Counted from the stretch's first letter, positions 8,903 through 17,776 are shown. The stretch is 64,000 nt of DNA from Streptomyces tsukubensis (GCF_009296025.1 NZ_CP045178.1:5332001-5396000); one strand, 5' to 3'. The notes: generated by a model not told the origin, from the letters alone. Made by a program: numbers and translations.

Positions 8903-10489
8903 GTGTCCACAGCGCCCCCCGCTTCCGCCCCCGACACCGTCCTGGTCGTCGACTTCGGCGCGCAGTACGCGCAGCTCATCGCCCGCCGTGTCCGAGAGGC
9001 GCGGGTCTTCAGCGAGATCGTGCCGAGCGACATGCCGGTGGCGGAGATGCTGGCCAAGAACCCGGCAGCGATCATCCTCTCCGGCGGCCCGTCCTCCGTC
9101 TACGCGGAGAACGCCCCCTCCATCGACCGCGCGCTCTTCGAGGCGGGCGTCCCCGTCTTCGGCATGTGCTACGGCTTCCAGCTCATGGCCAGGGTGCTCG
9201 GTGGCACCGTCGACAACTCGGGCGCCCGTGAGTACGGCCGTACGGATCTCGCCGTCTCCAAGGCCGCCTCCACGCTGTTCGAGGGCACCCCCTCCGAGCA
9301 GGTCGTATGGATGTCCCACGGCGACGCCTGCTCCGCCGCCCCCGAGGGGTTCGAGGTGACGGCCTCCACGGACGTCGTCCCCGTCGCCGCCTTCGAGAAC
9401 GACGAGCGGAAGCTCTTCGGCGTGCAGTACCACCCCGAGGTGATGCACTCCACACACGGCCAGCAGGTCCTTGAGCACTTCCTCTACCGGGGCGCGGGCA
9501 TCACCCCGAACTGGACGATGACCAATGTGGTCGACGAACAGCTCGCCCTCATCCGCGAGCAGGTCGGCACCAAGCGCGCCATCTGCGGCCTCTCCGGCGG
9601 TGTGGACTCCGCCGTCGCCGCCGCCCTCGTACAGAAGGCCATCGGCGCACAGCTCACCTGCGTCTACGTCGACCACGGCCTGATGCGCAAGGGCGAGACC
9701 GAGCAGGTCGAGAAGGACTTCGTGGCCGCCACCGGCATCCAGCTCAAGGTGGTCGACGCCTCCGAGCGGTTCCTCTCCGCACTCGCCGGGGTCAGCGACC
9801 CCGAGCAGAAGCGGAAGATCATCGGCCGGGAGTTCATCCGGGTCTTCGAGCAGGCGCAGGCCGAGATCGTCGCCGAGGCGGGCGCCGACGGCGAGGACGT
9901 CGCCTTCCTGGTGCAGGGCACCCTCTACCCGGACGTCGTGGAGTCGGGCGGCGGCACGGGCACCGCCAACATCAAGTCCCACCACAATGTCGGCGGACTC
10001 CCCGACGACATCGAGTTCGAGCTGATCGAGCCGCTGCGCAAGCTGTTCAAGGACGAGGTCCGCATGGTCGGGCAGGAGCTGGGGCTGCCGGACGAGATCA
10101 TCCAGCGCCAGCCGTTCCCCGGCCCGGGACTCGGCATCAGGATCGTCGGCGAGGTCACCCGCGACCGCCTCGACCTGCTGCGCGAGGCCGACGCCATCGC
10201 CCGCGCGGAGCTGACCGCCGCCGGCCTCGACCGGGAGATCTGGCAGTGCCCTGTCGTACTCCTCGCCGACGTGCACAGCGTCGGCGTCCAGGGCGACGGC
10301 CGCACCTACGGCCACCCGATCGTGCTGCGGCCCGTCTCGTCCGAGGACGCGATGACCGCCGACTGGTCGCGGCTGCCGTACGACGTGCTCGGCCGTATCT
10401 CGACCCGCATCACCAACGAGGTCTCCGACGTCAACCGCGTCGTCCTCGACATCACCAGCAAGCCGCCGGGGACCATCGAGTGGGAGTGA
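8903..10489 (+). CDS. guaA: GMP synthase (glutamine-hydrolysing)
   Basis: GuaA, 528 residues, converts XMP to GMP using ATP and glutamine. The N-terminal class I glutamine amidotransferase domain shows the triad: Cys89 in GMCYGFQ, then His177 and Glu179 in YHPE. The ATP-pyrophosphatase domain starts with the P-loop SGGVDS at 231-236, and the C-terminal dimerisation domain ends [11 protein letters not shown], as in all GuaA proteins. The GTG at 8903 is preferred over an upstream in-frame ATG because GGAAGG precedes it by about 8 nt and the length then matches the family. It is followed by a very strong terminator. Confidence 0.97.
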   Translation: MSTAPPASAPDTVLVVDFGAQYAQLIARRVREARVFSEIVPSDMPVAEMLAKNPAAIILSGGPSSVYAENAPSIDRALFEAGVPVFGMCYGFQLMARVLGGTVDNSGAREYGRTDLAVSKAASTLFEGTPSEQVVWMSHGDACSAAPEGFEVTASTDVVPVAAFENDERKLFGVQYHPEVMHSTHGQQVLEHFLYRGAGITPNWTMTNVVDEQLALIREQVGTKRAICGLSGGVDSAVAAALVQKAIGAQLTCVYVDHGLMRKGETEQVEKDFVAATGIQLKVVDASERFLSALAGVSDPEQKRKIIGREFIRVFEQAQAEIVAEAGADGEDVAFLVQGTLYPDVVESGGGTGTANIKSHHNVGGLPDDIEFELIEPLRKLFKDEVRMVGQELGLPDEIIQRQPFPGPGLGIRIVGEVTRDRLDLLREADAIARAELTAAGLDREIWQCPVVLLADVHSVGVQGDGRTYGHPIVLRPVSSEDAMTADWSRLPYDVLGRISTRITNEVSDVNRVVLDITSKPPGTIEWE

Positions 10490-10523
10490 CCACCTCCCGC
10501 TGATCCGCCGGGCAGCACGACAT

Positions 10524-10574
10524 GGACGCCGGGCGCCAGTCCCCCAGGACACGGGGGACCGGCGCCCGGCGTCC
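10524..10574 (+). terminator. guaA terminator
   Basis: A stem of 21 pairs with one unpaired or mismatched base (arms 10524-10545 and 10553-10574, 7-nt loop) lies 34 bp after the guaA stop. It has no T-run, like most Streptomyces hairpin terminators, and also separates guaA from the convergent PPOX gene. Confidence 0.85.
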
Positions 10575-10617
10575 GTATGTACATGGGTCCGTGCGCCCAG
10601 AGGTGCCGTCGGCTCCG

Positions 10618-11133
10618 TCAGCTCCGCTTGAGGGTGCGGGCCGGGGAACCCGGATTCCACACCTGTACGTACAGGAAGGCTCCCTCCACGTGCGTACGGA
10701 CGACTTCCGTCAGCTCCGTACGGAAGAGGTGGAACGGCTCCGGCGGCTTGGTCGCCTCCACGTAAATGGCCACCTCCGCCGGATCGGTCACCTCGACGGC
10801 GCGCCCTGAGATCCGTACGTCGCCGCCGTCCATCTCCGTACCGGGGCCGAGGTTGGCCTGAAGCGAGAACCGCGGGTCCCTGCGCAGGTCGAGCGCTTTC
10901 AGTGAGCCGGCCATCATGCCGAGCCACACCTCTCCGCGCTGGAAACGCACCTCGATCCCCGAGGTGCGCGGCGAGCCGTCCGCGCGAAGCGTGGCGAGCG
11001 TGTGATGGACGAAGCGGCGGAACCGGTCCTCCGCGATACGCGCGAAGCCGGGTTCGGCCGCCGCGAACCCCGACCAGGCGGACGGGGAAGACGAAGTTGA
11101 AGTCGATGGCGAAGGTCGTGTCGGTGCTGGCAT
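10618..11133 (-). CDS. pyridoxamine 5'-phosphate oxidase-fold (PPOX) protein
   Basis: A 171-residue split-barrel flavin/F420-binding-fold protein. Typical elements are a helix ending in FVHHTLATLRADGSPRTSGIEVRF, a strand-turn GEVWLGMMAGSLKALDLRRDPR and a C-terminal strand containing HLFRTELTEVVR. Actinobacterial relatives bind FMN or F420; the cofactor cannot be assigned here. The ATG at 11133 gives a family-like length. Upstream in-frame starts would add about 80 low-complexity residues. No strong ribosome binding site is visible. Confidence 0.7.
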   Translation of the reverse strand: MPAPTRPSPSTSTSSSPSAWSGFAAAEPGFARIAEDRFRRFVHHTLATLRADGSPRTSGIEVRFQRGEVWLGMMAGSLKALDLRRDPRFSLQANLGPGTEMDGGDVRISGRAVEVTDPAEVAIYVEATKPPEPFHLFRTELTEVVRTHVEGAFLYVQVWNPGSPARTLKRS

Positions 11134-11451
11134 GGGCGCCAGCCTGGCGGGGATGCCGGACACCTTCTGTCGTGTTTTCTGCCGCACCTTCGGTGGAAGG
11201 TACGGCGGGCGCGCCCGCCGGGGTGCCGACAGGTGTTCCTGTGGGTGTTCCTGTGGGTGTCGCGCCGTGCCGTTCGACCCGGGCGGCGTCCTGGTCAACG
11301 TAGGAACCCCCACGTCACCCGTGCTGACCTCGGCCGGCGGTCCACAGCCCCTTTCCGTAAGGCACAATTCGCTTTCATCGCAAGGTAGTTCTTACGACGA
11401 CCGTGGTTCTGGTGGCCGCGGCGGGGACTGAGGGAAGGGCGGCAGCCGGTC
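11134..11451. other. divergent intergenic region
   Basis: The region lies between the PPOX gene (minus) and a membrane protein gene (plus). It contains a 13-bp direct repeat (TGTTCCTGTGGGT twice, near 11234-11260) and one AT-richer patch around 11360-11400, where promoters for one or both genes probably lie. No boxes are assigned. Confidence 0.35.
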
Positions 11452-12720
11452 GTGGCCGTGCAGGAGGACGCGAGACGGGAACTGCACGAAGGCGGGTGCA
11501 CGTGCGGTGACTGTCCCCGGGGCGCGCGGGAGGCACACCGGCGGGCCCTGGCGGCCTTCCTCGCCAAACGTGACGAACTCGCCGCGGGGCACGGGCTGCC
11601 CGCCGCCGTCGCCCACTCCGCCGGTGCCTCCAGGCAGTGGGTGTCGGACGAACTCGCCCAGTCCGCGCGGGCCGTCGCCGACCGAGGCCGCGCCGAGCAC
11701 CAGTCGTGGCTGGCGCGGCTGTGGCCCCGCACGCTGTACGTCGTCTGGGGCGCGGTCCTCGTCCTGCTGCTCGTCCAGACCCTCACCGCCCTCGGAGTGG
11801 GGTGGTCCACGCCACGCACCGCCGGACTGGTCGCCGCGGTGCTCACCGCCGCCCTGCTGACCGGTGCCGCCCACCTCCACAAGGAGCGGGGCGGAGTCCT
11901 CGCGCCCGTCATCGGCGAGGACCAGCGGCTCTCCACCTCCCGGGCGGTCGCCGCGTGCTGGGTGCTCTTCGCCGTCTTCGCCGTCCTGGTACTCGCCGGT
12001 GAACTGGCGGGAGCCTCCGACGGGGGCGAGCGCGACGCGTTGATCGACGGGCTCGGCCTCGCCCGGGGCGCGGGCGTACTGACGGTGCTCGCGGTCACCA
12101 GCGGGGTCGCCGTCCTGGTGCGCCGCGTCGTCGGCCTGCGCGTGCTGCGCCAGCGGCTCCAGAAGGTCCGCGCCGACCGGCCGCGCGCCGCCGACCTGCT
12201 CACCGACGACTCGGGCCGCGCGGGCTTCACGGACACGCAGTACGTCCTGGTCAGCGCCGTCGCCCTGGTCTTCGCCGCCGTCCGGCTGGCCCGCCGCCCC
12301 GACCACCTCCCCGACCTTCCCTGGGGTCTCGCCGTGCTCGTCCTGGTGTCGGCGGCCACCTACCTCGCGGGCAAGTACGCGGAGGGTGGCCGCCCTGTCA
12401 TCCACTCCGTCGTCCGTGCCCGAGAGGCCGGCGACCTGGACGCGCCGATCCGTACCGGCGACGACATCGAGATCCGCGGCGCCGGGTTCGTACCGCCCGG
12501 CGCCCAGACCCCGCAGGCCCTGGCGCGGATGGCGGTACGCATCGGGGCCGTCCACGTGCACGTCCCCCTCGTTCCGGTGCCCGGCGGTTTCACCAACCCG
12601 TCCGACGCGGTCCTCACCGTCCCCGTCCCCGTCGATGTCGAACCGGGCAAGGTGGAGGTCCAGGTCGTCACGGCGGCGGGCGCGGAGACGAACCGCTGCA
12701 CGATAGTGGTGACGGACTGA
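11452..12720 (+). CDS. polytopic membrane protein with C-terminal beta domain, unknown function
   Basis: 422 residues. A cytoplasmic N-terminus carries a Cys motif (CTCGDC at 16-21) and a helix-rich stretch. About six membrane segments follow (approximately 96-117, 124-142, 164-186, 205-223, 262-279, 289-306). The C-terminal domain of about 110 residues contains GDDIEIRGAGFVPPGAQTP and ends in a valine-rich strand, resembling an IPT/TIG-like beta-sandwich (inference). I do not recognise the family. The GTG start is tentative; another GTG lies two codons in. The last codons and stop are part of a 22-bp direct repeat. Confidence 0.65.
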   Translation: MAVQEDARRELHEGGCTCGDCPRGAREAHRRALAAFLAKRDELAAGHGLPAAVAHSAGASRQWVSDELAQSARAVADRGRAEHQSWLARLWPRTLYVVWGAVLVLLLVQTLTALGVGWSTPRTAGLVAAVLTAALLTGAAHLHKERGGVLAPVIGEDQRLSTSRAVAACWVLFAVFAVLVLAGELAGASDGGERDALIDGLGLARGAGVLTVLAVTSGVAVLVRRVVGLRVLRQRLQKVRADRPRAADLLTDDSGRAGFTDTQYVLVSAVALVFAAVRLARRPDHLPDLPWGLAVLVLVSAATYLAGKYAEGGRPVIHSVVRAREAGDLDAPIRTGDDIEIRGAGFVPPGAQTPQALARMAVRIGAVHVHVPLVPVPGGFTNPSDAVLTVPVPVDVEPGKVEVQVVTAAGAETNRCTIVVTD

Positions 12721-12758
12721 TCCCGTAGATCGGCCCGTGACGGACTGATCCCGTAGAT
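12709..12758. repeat. 22-bp direct repeat containing the stop codon of the upstream gene
   Basis: A 22-bp word beginning GTGACGGACTGATCCC occurs at 12709-12730 and 12737-12758. The first copy carries the final Val-Thr-Asp-stop of the membrane protein gene. It is followed (12796-12860) by looser repeats of CC(C/T)GGGAGGCCCG. Confidence 0.7.
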
Positions 12759-12880
12759 TCCGCCCGCCGGTCGGTCGGCCCCCGTGCCCCGATGCCCCGG
12801 GAGGCCCGCTGCCCTGGGAGGCCCGACGTCCCGGGAGGCCCGTCGCCCTGGGGCGGCCCGCCCTCCGTGACCGGTGAACG

Positions 12881-13029
12881 TCACAGCAGGCGCTGCAACA
12901 TCCCCCGCCGTACGGCCAGTTCGTCCGGGTCGAGTGAACCGAACTCGTCCCGCAGGGCCTGAGCGACGACAGGCGTCCGTCCCCTTCCACCTCGACATCG
13001 ATCTCGACGCCCTCGTGCCGTGCGGCCAT
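12881..13029 (-). pseudogene. probable frameshifted small gene
   Basis: On the minus strand a coding-like frame begins at an ATG at 13029 with MAARHEGVEIDVEVEG. Within a GGGG run near 12985 it must jump frame to continue as RTPVVAQALRDEFGSLDP and end RRGMLQRLL-stop at 12881-12883. Each half has the acidic, GC3-rich character of real Streptomyces protein, while each single frame turns to noise at the junction. One extra G would restore a short protein. The 5' end runs into the (AGCCGT)10 repeat, and no ribosome binding site is visible. It could be a decayed gene or a base-calling error. Family unknown. Confidence 0.4.
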
Positions 13030-13030
13030 G

Positions 13031-13090
13031 AGCCGTAGCCGTAGCCGTAGCCGTAGCCGTAGCCGTAGCCGTAGCCGTAGCCGTAGCCGT
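13031..13090. repeat. perfect hexanucleotide repeat (AGCCGT)10
   Basis: Ten uninterrupted copies of AGCCGT, directly 5' of the broken minus-strand gene and 109 bp 5' of the plus-strand doxX-like start. Read on the minus strand it encodes Leu-Arg, Tyr-Gly or Thr-Ala dipeptides depending on frame; the six-base unit never changes frame. Confidence 0.95.
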
Positions 13091-13198
13091 AGTCGTCGAC
13101 CGGCCGGATGTCCGGTGAGCCGCACGCCCTCCCCGTACGTATGGTCTGTTGACTGGCCTGTTGAGGGATCAACATCATGTGAGAGGCGACGGCTCGCT

Positions 13199-13732
13199 AT
13201 GACGAACAGTTCGCAGACGGACCCCTACCTCGGCCGCGGTGGGCGCGGCGGCGGACTGCGGGACTCCGCCACGCGCTACGCCCTGCTCCCGCTCCGCGTC
13301 TTCCTCGGAGTGACCTTCATCTACGCGGGTCTGGACAAGCTCACCGACAGCTCCTTCATGTCCGCCTCCGGCGCCGGATCGATCGGCGAGATGATGCACG
13401 GGGCCAGGGACAGCTCGGCCATTCCCGCCCTGGTGGACCTGGCCCTCAAGAGCCCCGCCGGCTTCGGCTACGCCATCGCCCTGGGTGAACTGGCCGTGGG
13501 CCTCGGCGTGCTCTTCGGGCTGCTCACCAGGGTGGCCGCCGTGGGCGGCGCCCTCATCTCCCTCAGCCTCTGGTCCACCGTGAGCTGGGCGACCAGCCCC
13601 TACTACTACGGCAACGACCTCATCTACCTCATGGCGTGGCTCCCCCTCGTGCTGGCCGGCGCGTCCTACTGGTCCCTGGACAGCCTCCTGGCCCACCGCC
13701 GTCGCCGCTCCGGCGGCCGGAACACCCTCTGA
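13199..13732 (+). CDS. DoxX-family membrane protein
   Basis: 177 residues with four predicted membrane helices and the DoxX hallmark RVFLGVTFIYAGLDKLTD at about 35-52. In the family such proteins are linked to quinone or thiol redox chemistry at the membrane; no specific partner is visible here. The ATG at 13199 was chosen because GAGAGG lies upstream and the longer in-frame extension would translate the hexanucleotide repeat into an (SR)n tail. Confidence 0.8.
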   Translation: MTNSSQTDPYLGRGGRGGGLRDSATRYALLPLRVFLGVTFIYAGLDKLTDSSFMSASGAGSIGEMMHGARDSSAIPALVDLALKSPAGFGYAIALGELAVGLGVLFGLLTRVAAVGGALISLSLWSTVSWATSPYYYGNDLIYLMAWLPLVLAGASYWSLDSLLAHRRRRSGGRNTL

Positions 13733-13782
13733 GAGCACCCGGCTCACGTACGCGGTGGTCCCTGCGTACGTGTCAGCGAGCC

Positions 13783-14028
13783 CTACGTGTCCCGTACGTC
13801 AGAAGGAGCGGGAACACCCTTCCGTCCGCGTCGGCGCGATCCGCGTCGTACGGCGAGTCCGACGACCGCCGCCGTCGCCGCGCAGATCAGCCCGAAGCCC
13901 ATGAGGGGGAACGCCACGAACCACGGGGCCTCCCAGGCGCCGCCCGCGTCACCGGCGTAGACGAGCCCGGTGAGTACGGAGAAGAGGCCCGCCACCAGCT
14001 TTCCCGGATGGAACTCATGACGTGGCAC
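13783..14028 (-). CDS. small two-helix membrane protein
   Basis: 81 residues with two hydrophobic helices (about 11-28 and 37-59) and a basic C-terminus (RRGSRRRGRKG). Its start overlaps the end of the PspC-domain gene by 14 bp, so it is translationally coupled to it. It probably works with that protein at the membrane; the family is not recognised. Confidence 0.7.
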   Translation of the reverse strand: MPRHEFHPGKLVAGLFSVLTGLVYAGDAGGAWEAPWFVAFPLMGFGLICAATAAVVGLAVRRGSRRRGRKGVPAPSDVRDT

Positions 14029-15379
14029 GGGCCACCTCCACCTGTCCTACGCCGACGTGCATCCGCAGCGTCAGCGTGCCGCCGTCGGTGTGGCCTTTCT
14101 CCGGGGAGAGAGTCACCTTGCGCTCCTGTCGAGGGGAGATGTCCACGTCGTCCTTGGCCTCGTCGGGCAGGCGGATGTCGCCCATTCCCACGTCGGCTGT
14201 CAGGCGCACCGTCACATCGGCGGGGACGATGACCTTGATCTGTCCCGCGCCCACCTCGGCGCGGGTGGTCAGCGCGGCGCCCTTCTTCAGGGACACGTCA
14301 CTCAGATCCAGCGTGCCGATGCCGGAACCCAGGCTGTAGCCGGGGCGTACCGAACTCGCCGTCGTGGGCCGCCAGTCGGTGCGTACCCAGTCCTTGCTCA
14401 CCTGGTCGGGCAGCGCGGCCGCCCCCGCGAGCAGCGCCGCCGTGAGGAGCGTGAGCACCAGTGAGCCGAAACCGGTGCGGCCCAGGAAGGCGCTCACGGC
14501 CAGCCCGATGCCGAAGACGGCGAGCGCGCAGGCGAGCCCCGTCTGCAGGCTCGTGCCCAGTGGCTGCGCGTTCCAGGTCAGGCCGGTACCGATGCCGCCC
14601 ACCAGCAGCGCGGCGAGGGTGACCCGCCCGCCGATCCCGCGCGACCCGCGACGGCGCGCGGCCGCGGCGGCCTCCCAGCCCCTGCCCCCACCGGCGAGAG
14701 GGGCGGCGCGGGCCCCGGCCCGTGCGTCGGCCCGGCCGCCCGCCGCCGTGTCCTGGATGTCGAACTCCGCCGGCCCCCAGAAGTACCCCGTGCCCCCCAC
14801 GTGCGTACCGTCCTTCAGAATCGGATCGCGCCACCACGAAGGTCCGGCCGGAACCGGCGGTGCCTGCGCCTCGGGCGGCGCGTCCGCCACGGTCTGTGCC
14901 GCGACGGGGTCGAAGGCCGCCGTCTCGCGCTGCTGCGACCAGTACCCCGCTCCCGCCGTGAGCAGGGTCAGGACCGCCGCGAACGTCAGTACGTCGGCGT
15001 TGTTCAGCATCGAGAGGAAGAGTCCGCAGCCCACCAGCGCGCAGAGCACAGCGGTGAGCGCCGAGCCCTCGACCCGGCCCGAGAGCAGCCTGCGCCCCTC
15101 GCTCTCCTCCTCTCTCCCTGTCCCGTCCACTCCGTCGAAGGGGACGAGGAGCCACGCGAAGCCGTAGAAGATCAGCCCGAGCCCGCCCGTGACCGACAGG
15201 ACGGCGAGGATGATCCTGAAGATCACCGGGTCCATGTCGCAGCGCCTGCCGAGACCGGCGCACACCCCGGCCAGCATCTTGTGGGACCGGTCGCGCCGGA
15301 ACACGCGGGACGCGGGCGGGCAGCCCGCTGCCCCGTCGTCCGGCTGCCCGGCCGACGCGGCGGGCTGGTGGTCTGTCAT
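14015..15379 (-). CDS. PspC-domain membrane protein with LiaF-like C-terminus
   Basis: 454 residues. The N-terminal PspC domain (about 25-90; RVFRRDRSHKMLAGVCAGLG, then a helix) is followed by two further hydrophobic blocks and a soluble C-terminal beta-rich domain. That domain has repeated GAGQIKV / GMGDIRL / GVGQVEV strands, as in LiaF and related toast-rack domains. Such proteins sense or restrain envelope-stress two-component systems. The gene is divergent from a PspC-histidine kinase and its response regulator, which supports that role. The ATG at 15379 has GGAG just upstream and removes an unlikely low-complexity extension. Confidence 0.82.
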   Translation of the reverse strand: MTDHQPAASAGQPDDGAAGCPPASRVFRRDRSHKMLAGVCAGLGRRCDMDPVIFRIILAVLSVTGGLGLIFYGFAWLLVPFDGVDGTGREEESEGRRLLSGRVEGSALTAVLCALVGCGLFLSMLNNADVLTFAAVLTLLTAGAGYWSQQRETAAFDPVAAQTVADAPPEAQAPPVPAGPSWWRDPILKDGTHVGGTGYFWGPAEFDIQDTAAGGRADARAGARAAPLAGGGRGWEAAAAARRRGSRGIGGRVTLAALLVGGIGTGLTWNAQPLGTSLQTGLACALAVFGIGLAVSAFLGRTGFGSLVLTLLTAALLAGAAALPDQVSKDWVRTDWRPTTASSVRPGYSLGSGIGTLDLSDVSLKKGAALTTRAEVGAGQIKVIVPADVTVRLTADVGMGDIRLPDEAKDDVDISPRQERKVTLSPEKGHTDGGTLTLRMHVGVGQVEVARATS

Positions 15380-15417
15380 GGCTCCATGGTGCAGGGCGGG
15401 GGCTCGCCACTCCATTC

Positions 15418-15441
15418 GGGAAAACCCTGGTGAAACCCTGA
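15418..15441. promoter_or_regulatory. CAGGG/CCCTG-type element, PspC-gene side
   Basis: GGGAAAACCCTGGTGAAACCCTGA, split as GGGAAAACCCTGG (15418-15430) and TGAAACCCTGA (15431-15441). It lies 39-62 bp 5' of the minus-strand PspC gene and closely matches the element at 15647-15674 in the same orientation. It is a likely binding site for the neighbouring response regulator (inference). Confidence 0.5.
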
Positions 15442-15459
15442 GATCGGCCCCGGGTACGG

Positions 15460-15615
15460 CCGGGCGCGAGTGCCGGGGCCCGCACCCGGCGTGGAGAGGC
15501 CGCCGACACCGGGCGTGGGTACGGGGCGCCGGCACCGGGTGTGAGTACCGCGTGCGGTCACCGGGCGTAAGTGCCGCGGTACCGCGTGCGGGCACCAGGC
15601 ACAAGCACCGGCGCG
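15460..15615. repeat. degenerate repeats in the divergent promoter region
   Basis: Loose tandem copies of words such as GCACCGGGYGTGAGTACCG and GTACCGCGTGCGG fill the middle of the region between the two PspC-domain genes. The unit length is irregular (about 18-24 bp). Function unknown. Confidence 0.45.
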
Positions 15616-15646
15616 TACAGGGCAGGGCCCCCGCACGGCGCCGGGA

Positions 15647-15674
15647 TCAGGGAAACCCTGGGGGACAACCCTGA
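15647..15674. promoter_or_regulatory. CAGGG/CCCTG-type quasi-palindrome, kinase side
   Basis: TCAGGGAAACCCTG (15647-15660) continues into GGGGACAACCCTGA (15661-15674). The whole is a quasi-palindrome bounded by TCAGGG and CCCTGA and contains the perfect small palindrome CAGGGAAACCCTG. It ends 35 bp before the kinase ATG. Confidence 0.5.
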
Positions 15675-15709
15675 TGCCGCCTGGGCCCCTCGCGTGTGAC
15701 GATCGGAGC

Positions 15710-17008
15710 ATGTCAGAAGCCGCGCCGGTGCCCATCGCAGACGAGCGGCCTCCGCGCAAGCTCTACCGCAGTGGTGACGGCCGCTGGCTCGGGGGCGTGG
15801 CACGGGGGCTCGCGGGCCACCTCGGGCTGCCCGTCGTCTGGGTGCGGTTGATCTTCCTCGGGCTCTTCATGGCCAACGGCCTCGGCGCCCTGCTGTACGC
15901 GGCCTTCTGGTTCTTCGTGCCGCTCGGAGTGGGCGGGGTCGGCGCGGGTTCGTACGGCTCCGGGGAGAGCGGCACCACCGCGAGCCCCGCCCCTGTCTTC
16001 GGAAGACGCGGCCGGGGCGGGCGCCGGGTGGACAAGGGCCAGATCGTCGCCCTGCTGGCGATGGTGATCGTCGCGATGATCTTCGTCGGCAGCGTCAACC
16101 TCGGTGGGCCCGCCCGCGCCTACCTGCTGCCGGGCCTGCTCGTCGGGGCGGGTGTCGCTCTCGTCTGGCGCCAGGCGGACAACGCGCGCCGAGCCCGCTG
16201 GGTGGAGGTGGGCCGCCGCAGGCACGTACTGAACCTCGCCAGGTCCGGCGCGGGCGTACTGCTCGTCGGCACGGGAGTCACCGGCATCTTCGTGCTTCAG
16301 GGCTCGGCGCAGCACCTCGGCTCCGTCCTCCAGGCCGCGCTCGCCGTCGTCGTGGGGATAGCGCTGCTCGCGGGCCCCTACCTCATACGCATGACACAGG
16401 ACCTGTCGCAGGAGCGGCTGATGCGTATCCGCGCCCAGGAACGCGCCGAGGTCGCCGCCCACGTACACGACTCGGTACTGCACACCCTGACCTTGATCCA
16501 GCGCAACGCCGACAACGGCGGCGAGGTGCGCAGACTCGCGCGGGCCCAGGAACGCGACCTGCGCAACTGGCTCTACAAGCCCGAGGGCACAGGCAAGGAC
16601 GAGGACGACGAACCGACGGAGCTCGCCGAGTCGGTACGGCGGGCCGCAGCCGAGGTCGAGGACAAGCACGGGGTGCCCATCGAGGTCGTGGTCGTCGGCG
16701 ACTGCCCGCTCGACGACAAGCTCGTCGCGCAGATGCAGGCCGCGAGGGAGGCGATGGTGAACGCCGCCAAGTACGGTGGCGAGGGCGGCGCGGTGCAGGT
16801 CTTCGCGGAAGTCGATGAGGCCAAGGTTTTCGTCTCCGTACGGGACCGGGGCCCCGGATTCGACCTCGACGAAGTGCCTGACGACCGCATGGGCGTGCGG
16901 GAATCGATCATCGGCCGCATGCAGCGCAACGGCGGTACGGCCCGGCTTCGGCCGGCGCCCGGCGGTGGTACGGAAGTCGAACTGGAGATGGAGAGGGCGG
17001 CGACATGA
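15710..17008 (+). CDS. PspC-domain sensor histidine kinase (NarL/LiaS type)
   Basis: 432 residues. The N-terminal PspC domain (KLYRSGDGRWLGGVARGLAGHLG) and several membrane helices sense the envelope. The cytoplasmic part has a HisKA_3-type dimerisation helix (ERAEVAAHVHDSVLHTL) with phospho-acceptor His253 followed by Asp254, then an HATPase domain with an N-box (AAREAMVNAAKY), G1 (DRGPGFD) and a late G-box. The ATG at 15710 has GGAG 4 nt upstream. Its stop overlaps the regulator start as ATGA, so kinase and regulator form one coupled unit. The PspC fusion suggests it answers membrane or cell-wall stress. Confidence 0.9.
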   Translation: MSEAAPVPIADERPPRKLYRSGDGRWLGGVARGLAGHLGLPVVWVRLIFLGLFMANGLGALLYAAFWFFVPLGVGGVGAGSYGSGESGTTASPAPVFGRRGRGGRRVDKGQIVALLAMVIVAMIFVGSVNLGGPARAYLLPGLLVGAGVALVWRQADNARRARWVEVGRRRHVLNLARSGAGVLLVGTGVTGIFVLQGSAQHLGSVLQAALAVVVGIALLAGPYLIRMTQDLSQERLMRIRAQERAEVAAHVHDSVLHTLTLIQRNADNGGEVRRLARAQERDLRNWLYKPEGTGKDEDDEPTELAESVRRAAAEVEDKHGVPIEVVVVGDCPLDDKLVAQMQAAREAMVNAAKYGGEGGAVQVFAEVDEAKVFVSVRDRGPGFDLDEVPDDRMGVRESIIGRMQRNGGTARLRPAPGGGTEVELEMERAAT

Positions 17009-17694
17009 GCGACGCGACCGAGAACGAGGGCGAGCGCCGTGTACGGGTCGTCCTCGTGGACGATCACCGGATGTTCCGTACGGGGGTCCAGGCGGAGATC
17101 GGCAGGACGGAGACGACCGGCGTGGAGGTCGTCGGCGAGGCGGCCGACGTCGACCAGGCGGTCAGTGTCATCACGGCCACCAGGCCCGAGGTGGTCCTCC
17201 TCGACGTGCACCTCCCCGGCGGCGGCGGCGTCGAGGTGCTGCGCCGGTGCGCCCCGCTGATGGCCGACGCCGAGGAGCCCGTACGGTTCCTCGCCCTCTC
17301 GGTGTCGGACGCCGCCGAGGACGTGATCGGTGTCATCCGGGGCGGCGCCCGAGGCTACGTCACCAAGACGATCACAGGGACCGACCTCGTCAACTCCGTC
17401 TTCCGCGTGCAGGACGGCGACGCCGTCTTCTCACCGCGCCTCGCCGGGTTCGTACTGGACGCCTTCGCCTCCACGGACGCCCCGCCCATCGACGAGGACC
17501 TGGACAGGCTCACCCAGCGCGAGCGGGAGGTACTGCGCCTCATCGCGCGCGGGTACGCCTACAAGGAGATCGCCAAGCAGCTCTTCATCTCGGTGAAGAC
17601 GGTGGAGTCCCATGTGTCGGCGGTACTGAGGAAGCTACAGCTTTCCAACCGGCACGAGCTGACACGGTGGGCCACGGCGCGGCGCCTCGTCTGA
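17005..17694 (+). CDS. LuxR/NarL-family response regulator
   Basis: 229 residues. A receiver domain (VRVVLVDDHRMFRTGV; phosphorylation site Asp67 in LLDVHLPG) is followed by a C-terminal LuxR helix-turn-helix (LTQREREVLRLIARGYAYKE, then KTVESHVSAVLRKL). It overlaps the kinase gene by four bases and is its cognate partner. By location it is the best candidate to bind the twin elements in the divergent promoter region and so control both the PspC/LiaF-like gene and itself. Confidence 0.93.
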   Translation: MSDATENEGERRVRVVLVDDHRMFRTGVQAEIGRTETTGVEVVGEAADVDQAVSVITATRPEVVLLDVHLPGGGGVEVLRRCAPLMADAEEPVRFLALSVSDAAEDVIGVIRGGARGYVTKTITGTDLVNSVFRVQDGDAVFSPRLAGFVLDAFASTDAPPIDEDLDRLTQREREVLRLIARGYAYKEIAKQLFISVKTVESHVSAVLRKLQLSNRHELTRWATARRLV

Positions 17695-17776
17695 GGCCGG
17701 GCTGCCCCCGGCGGTCGGACCGCGCCCCACGATCGGATCGTGCCCACGGTCCGTGGCAGGGCGGGTCACCCCGTCG

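Noticed and set aside
13028..13198. (SR)n extension of the DoxX protein
   Set aside because: The in-frame upstream ATG would translate the hexanucleotide repeat. The ATG at 13199 has an upstream GAGAGG and gives the normal family length.
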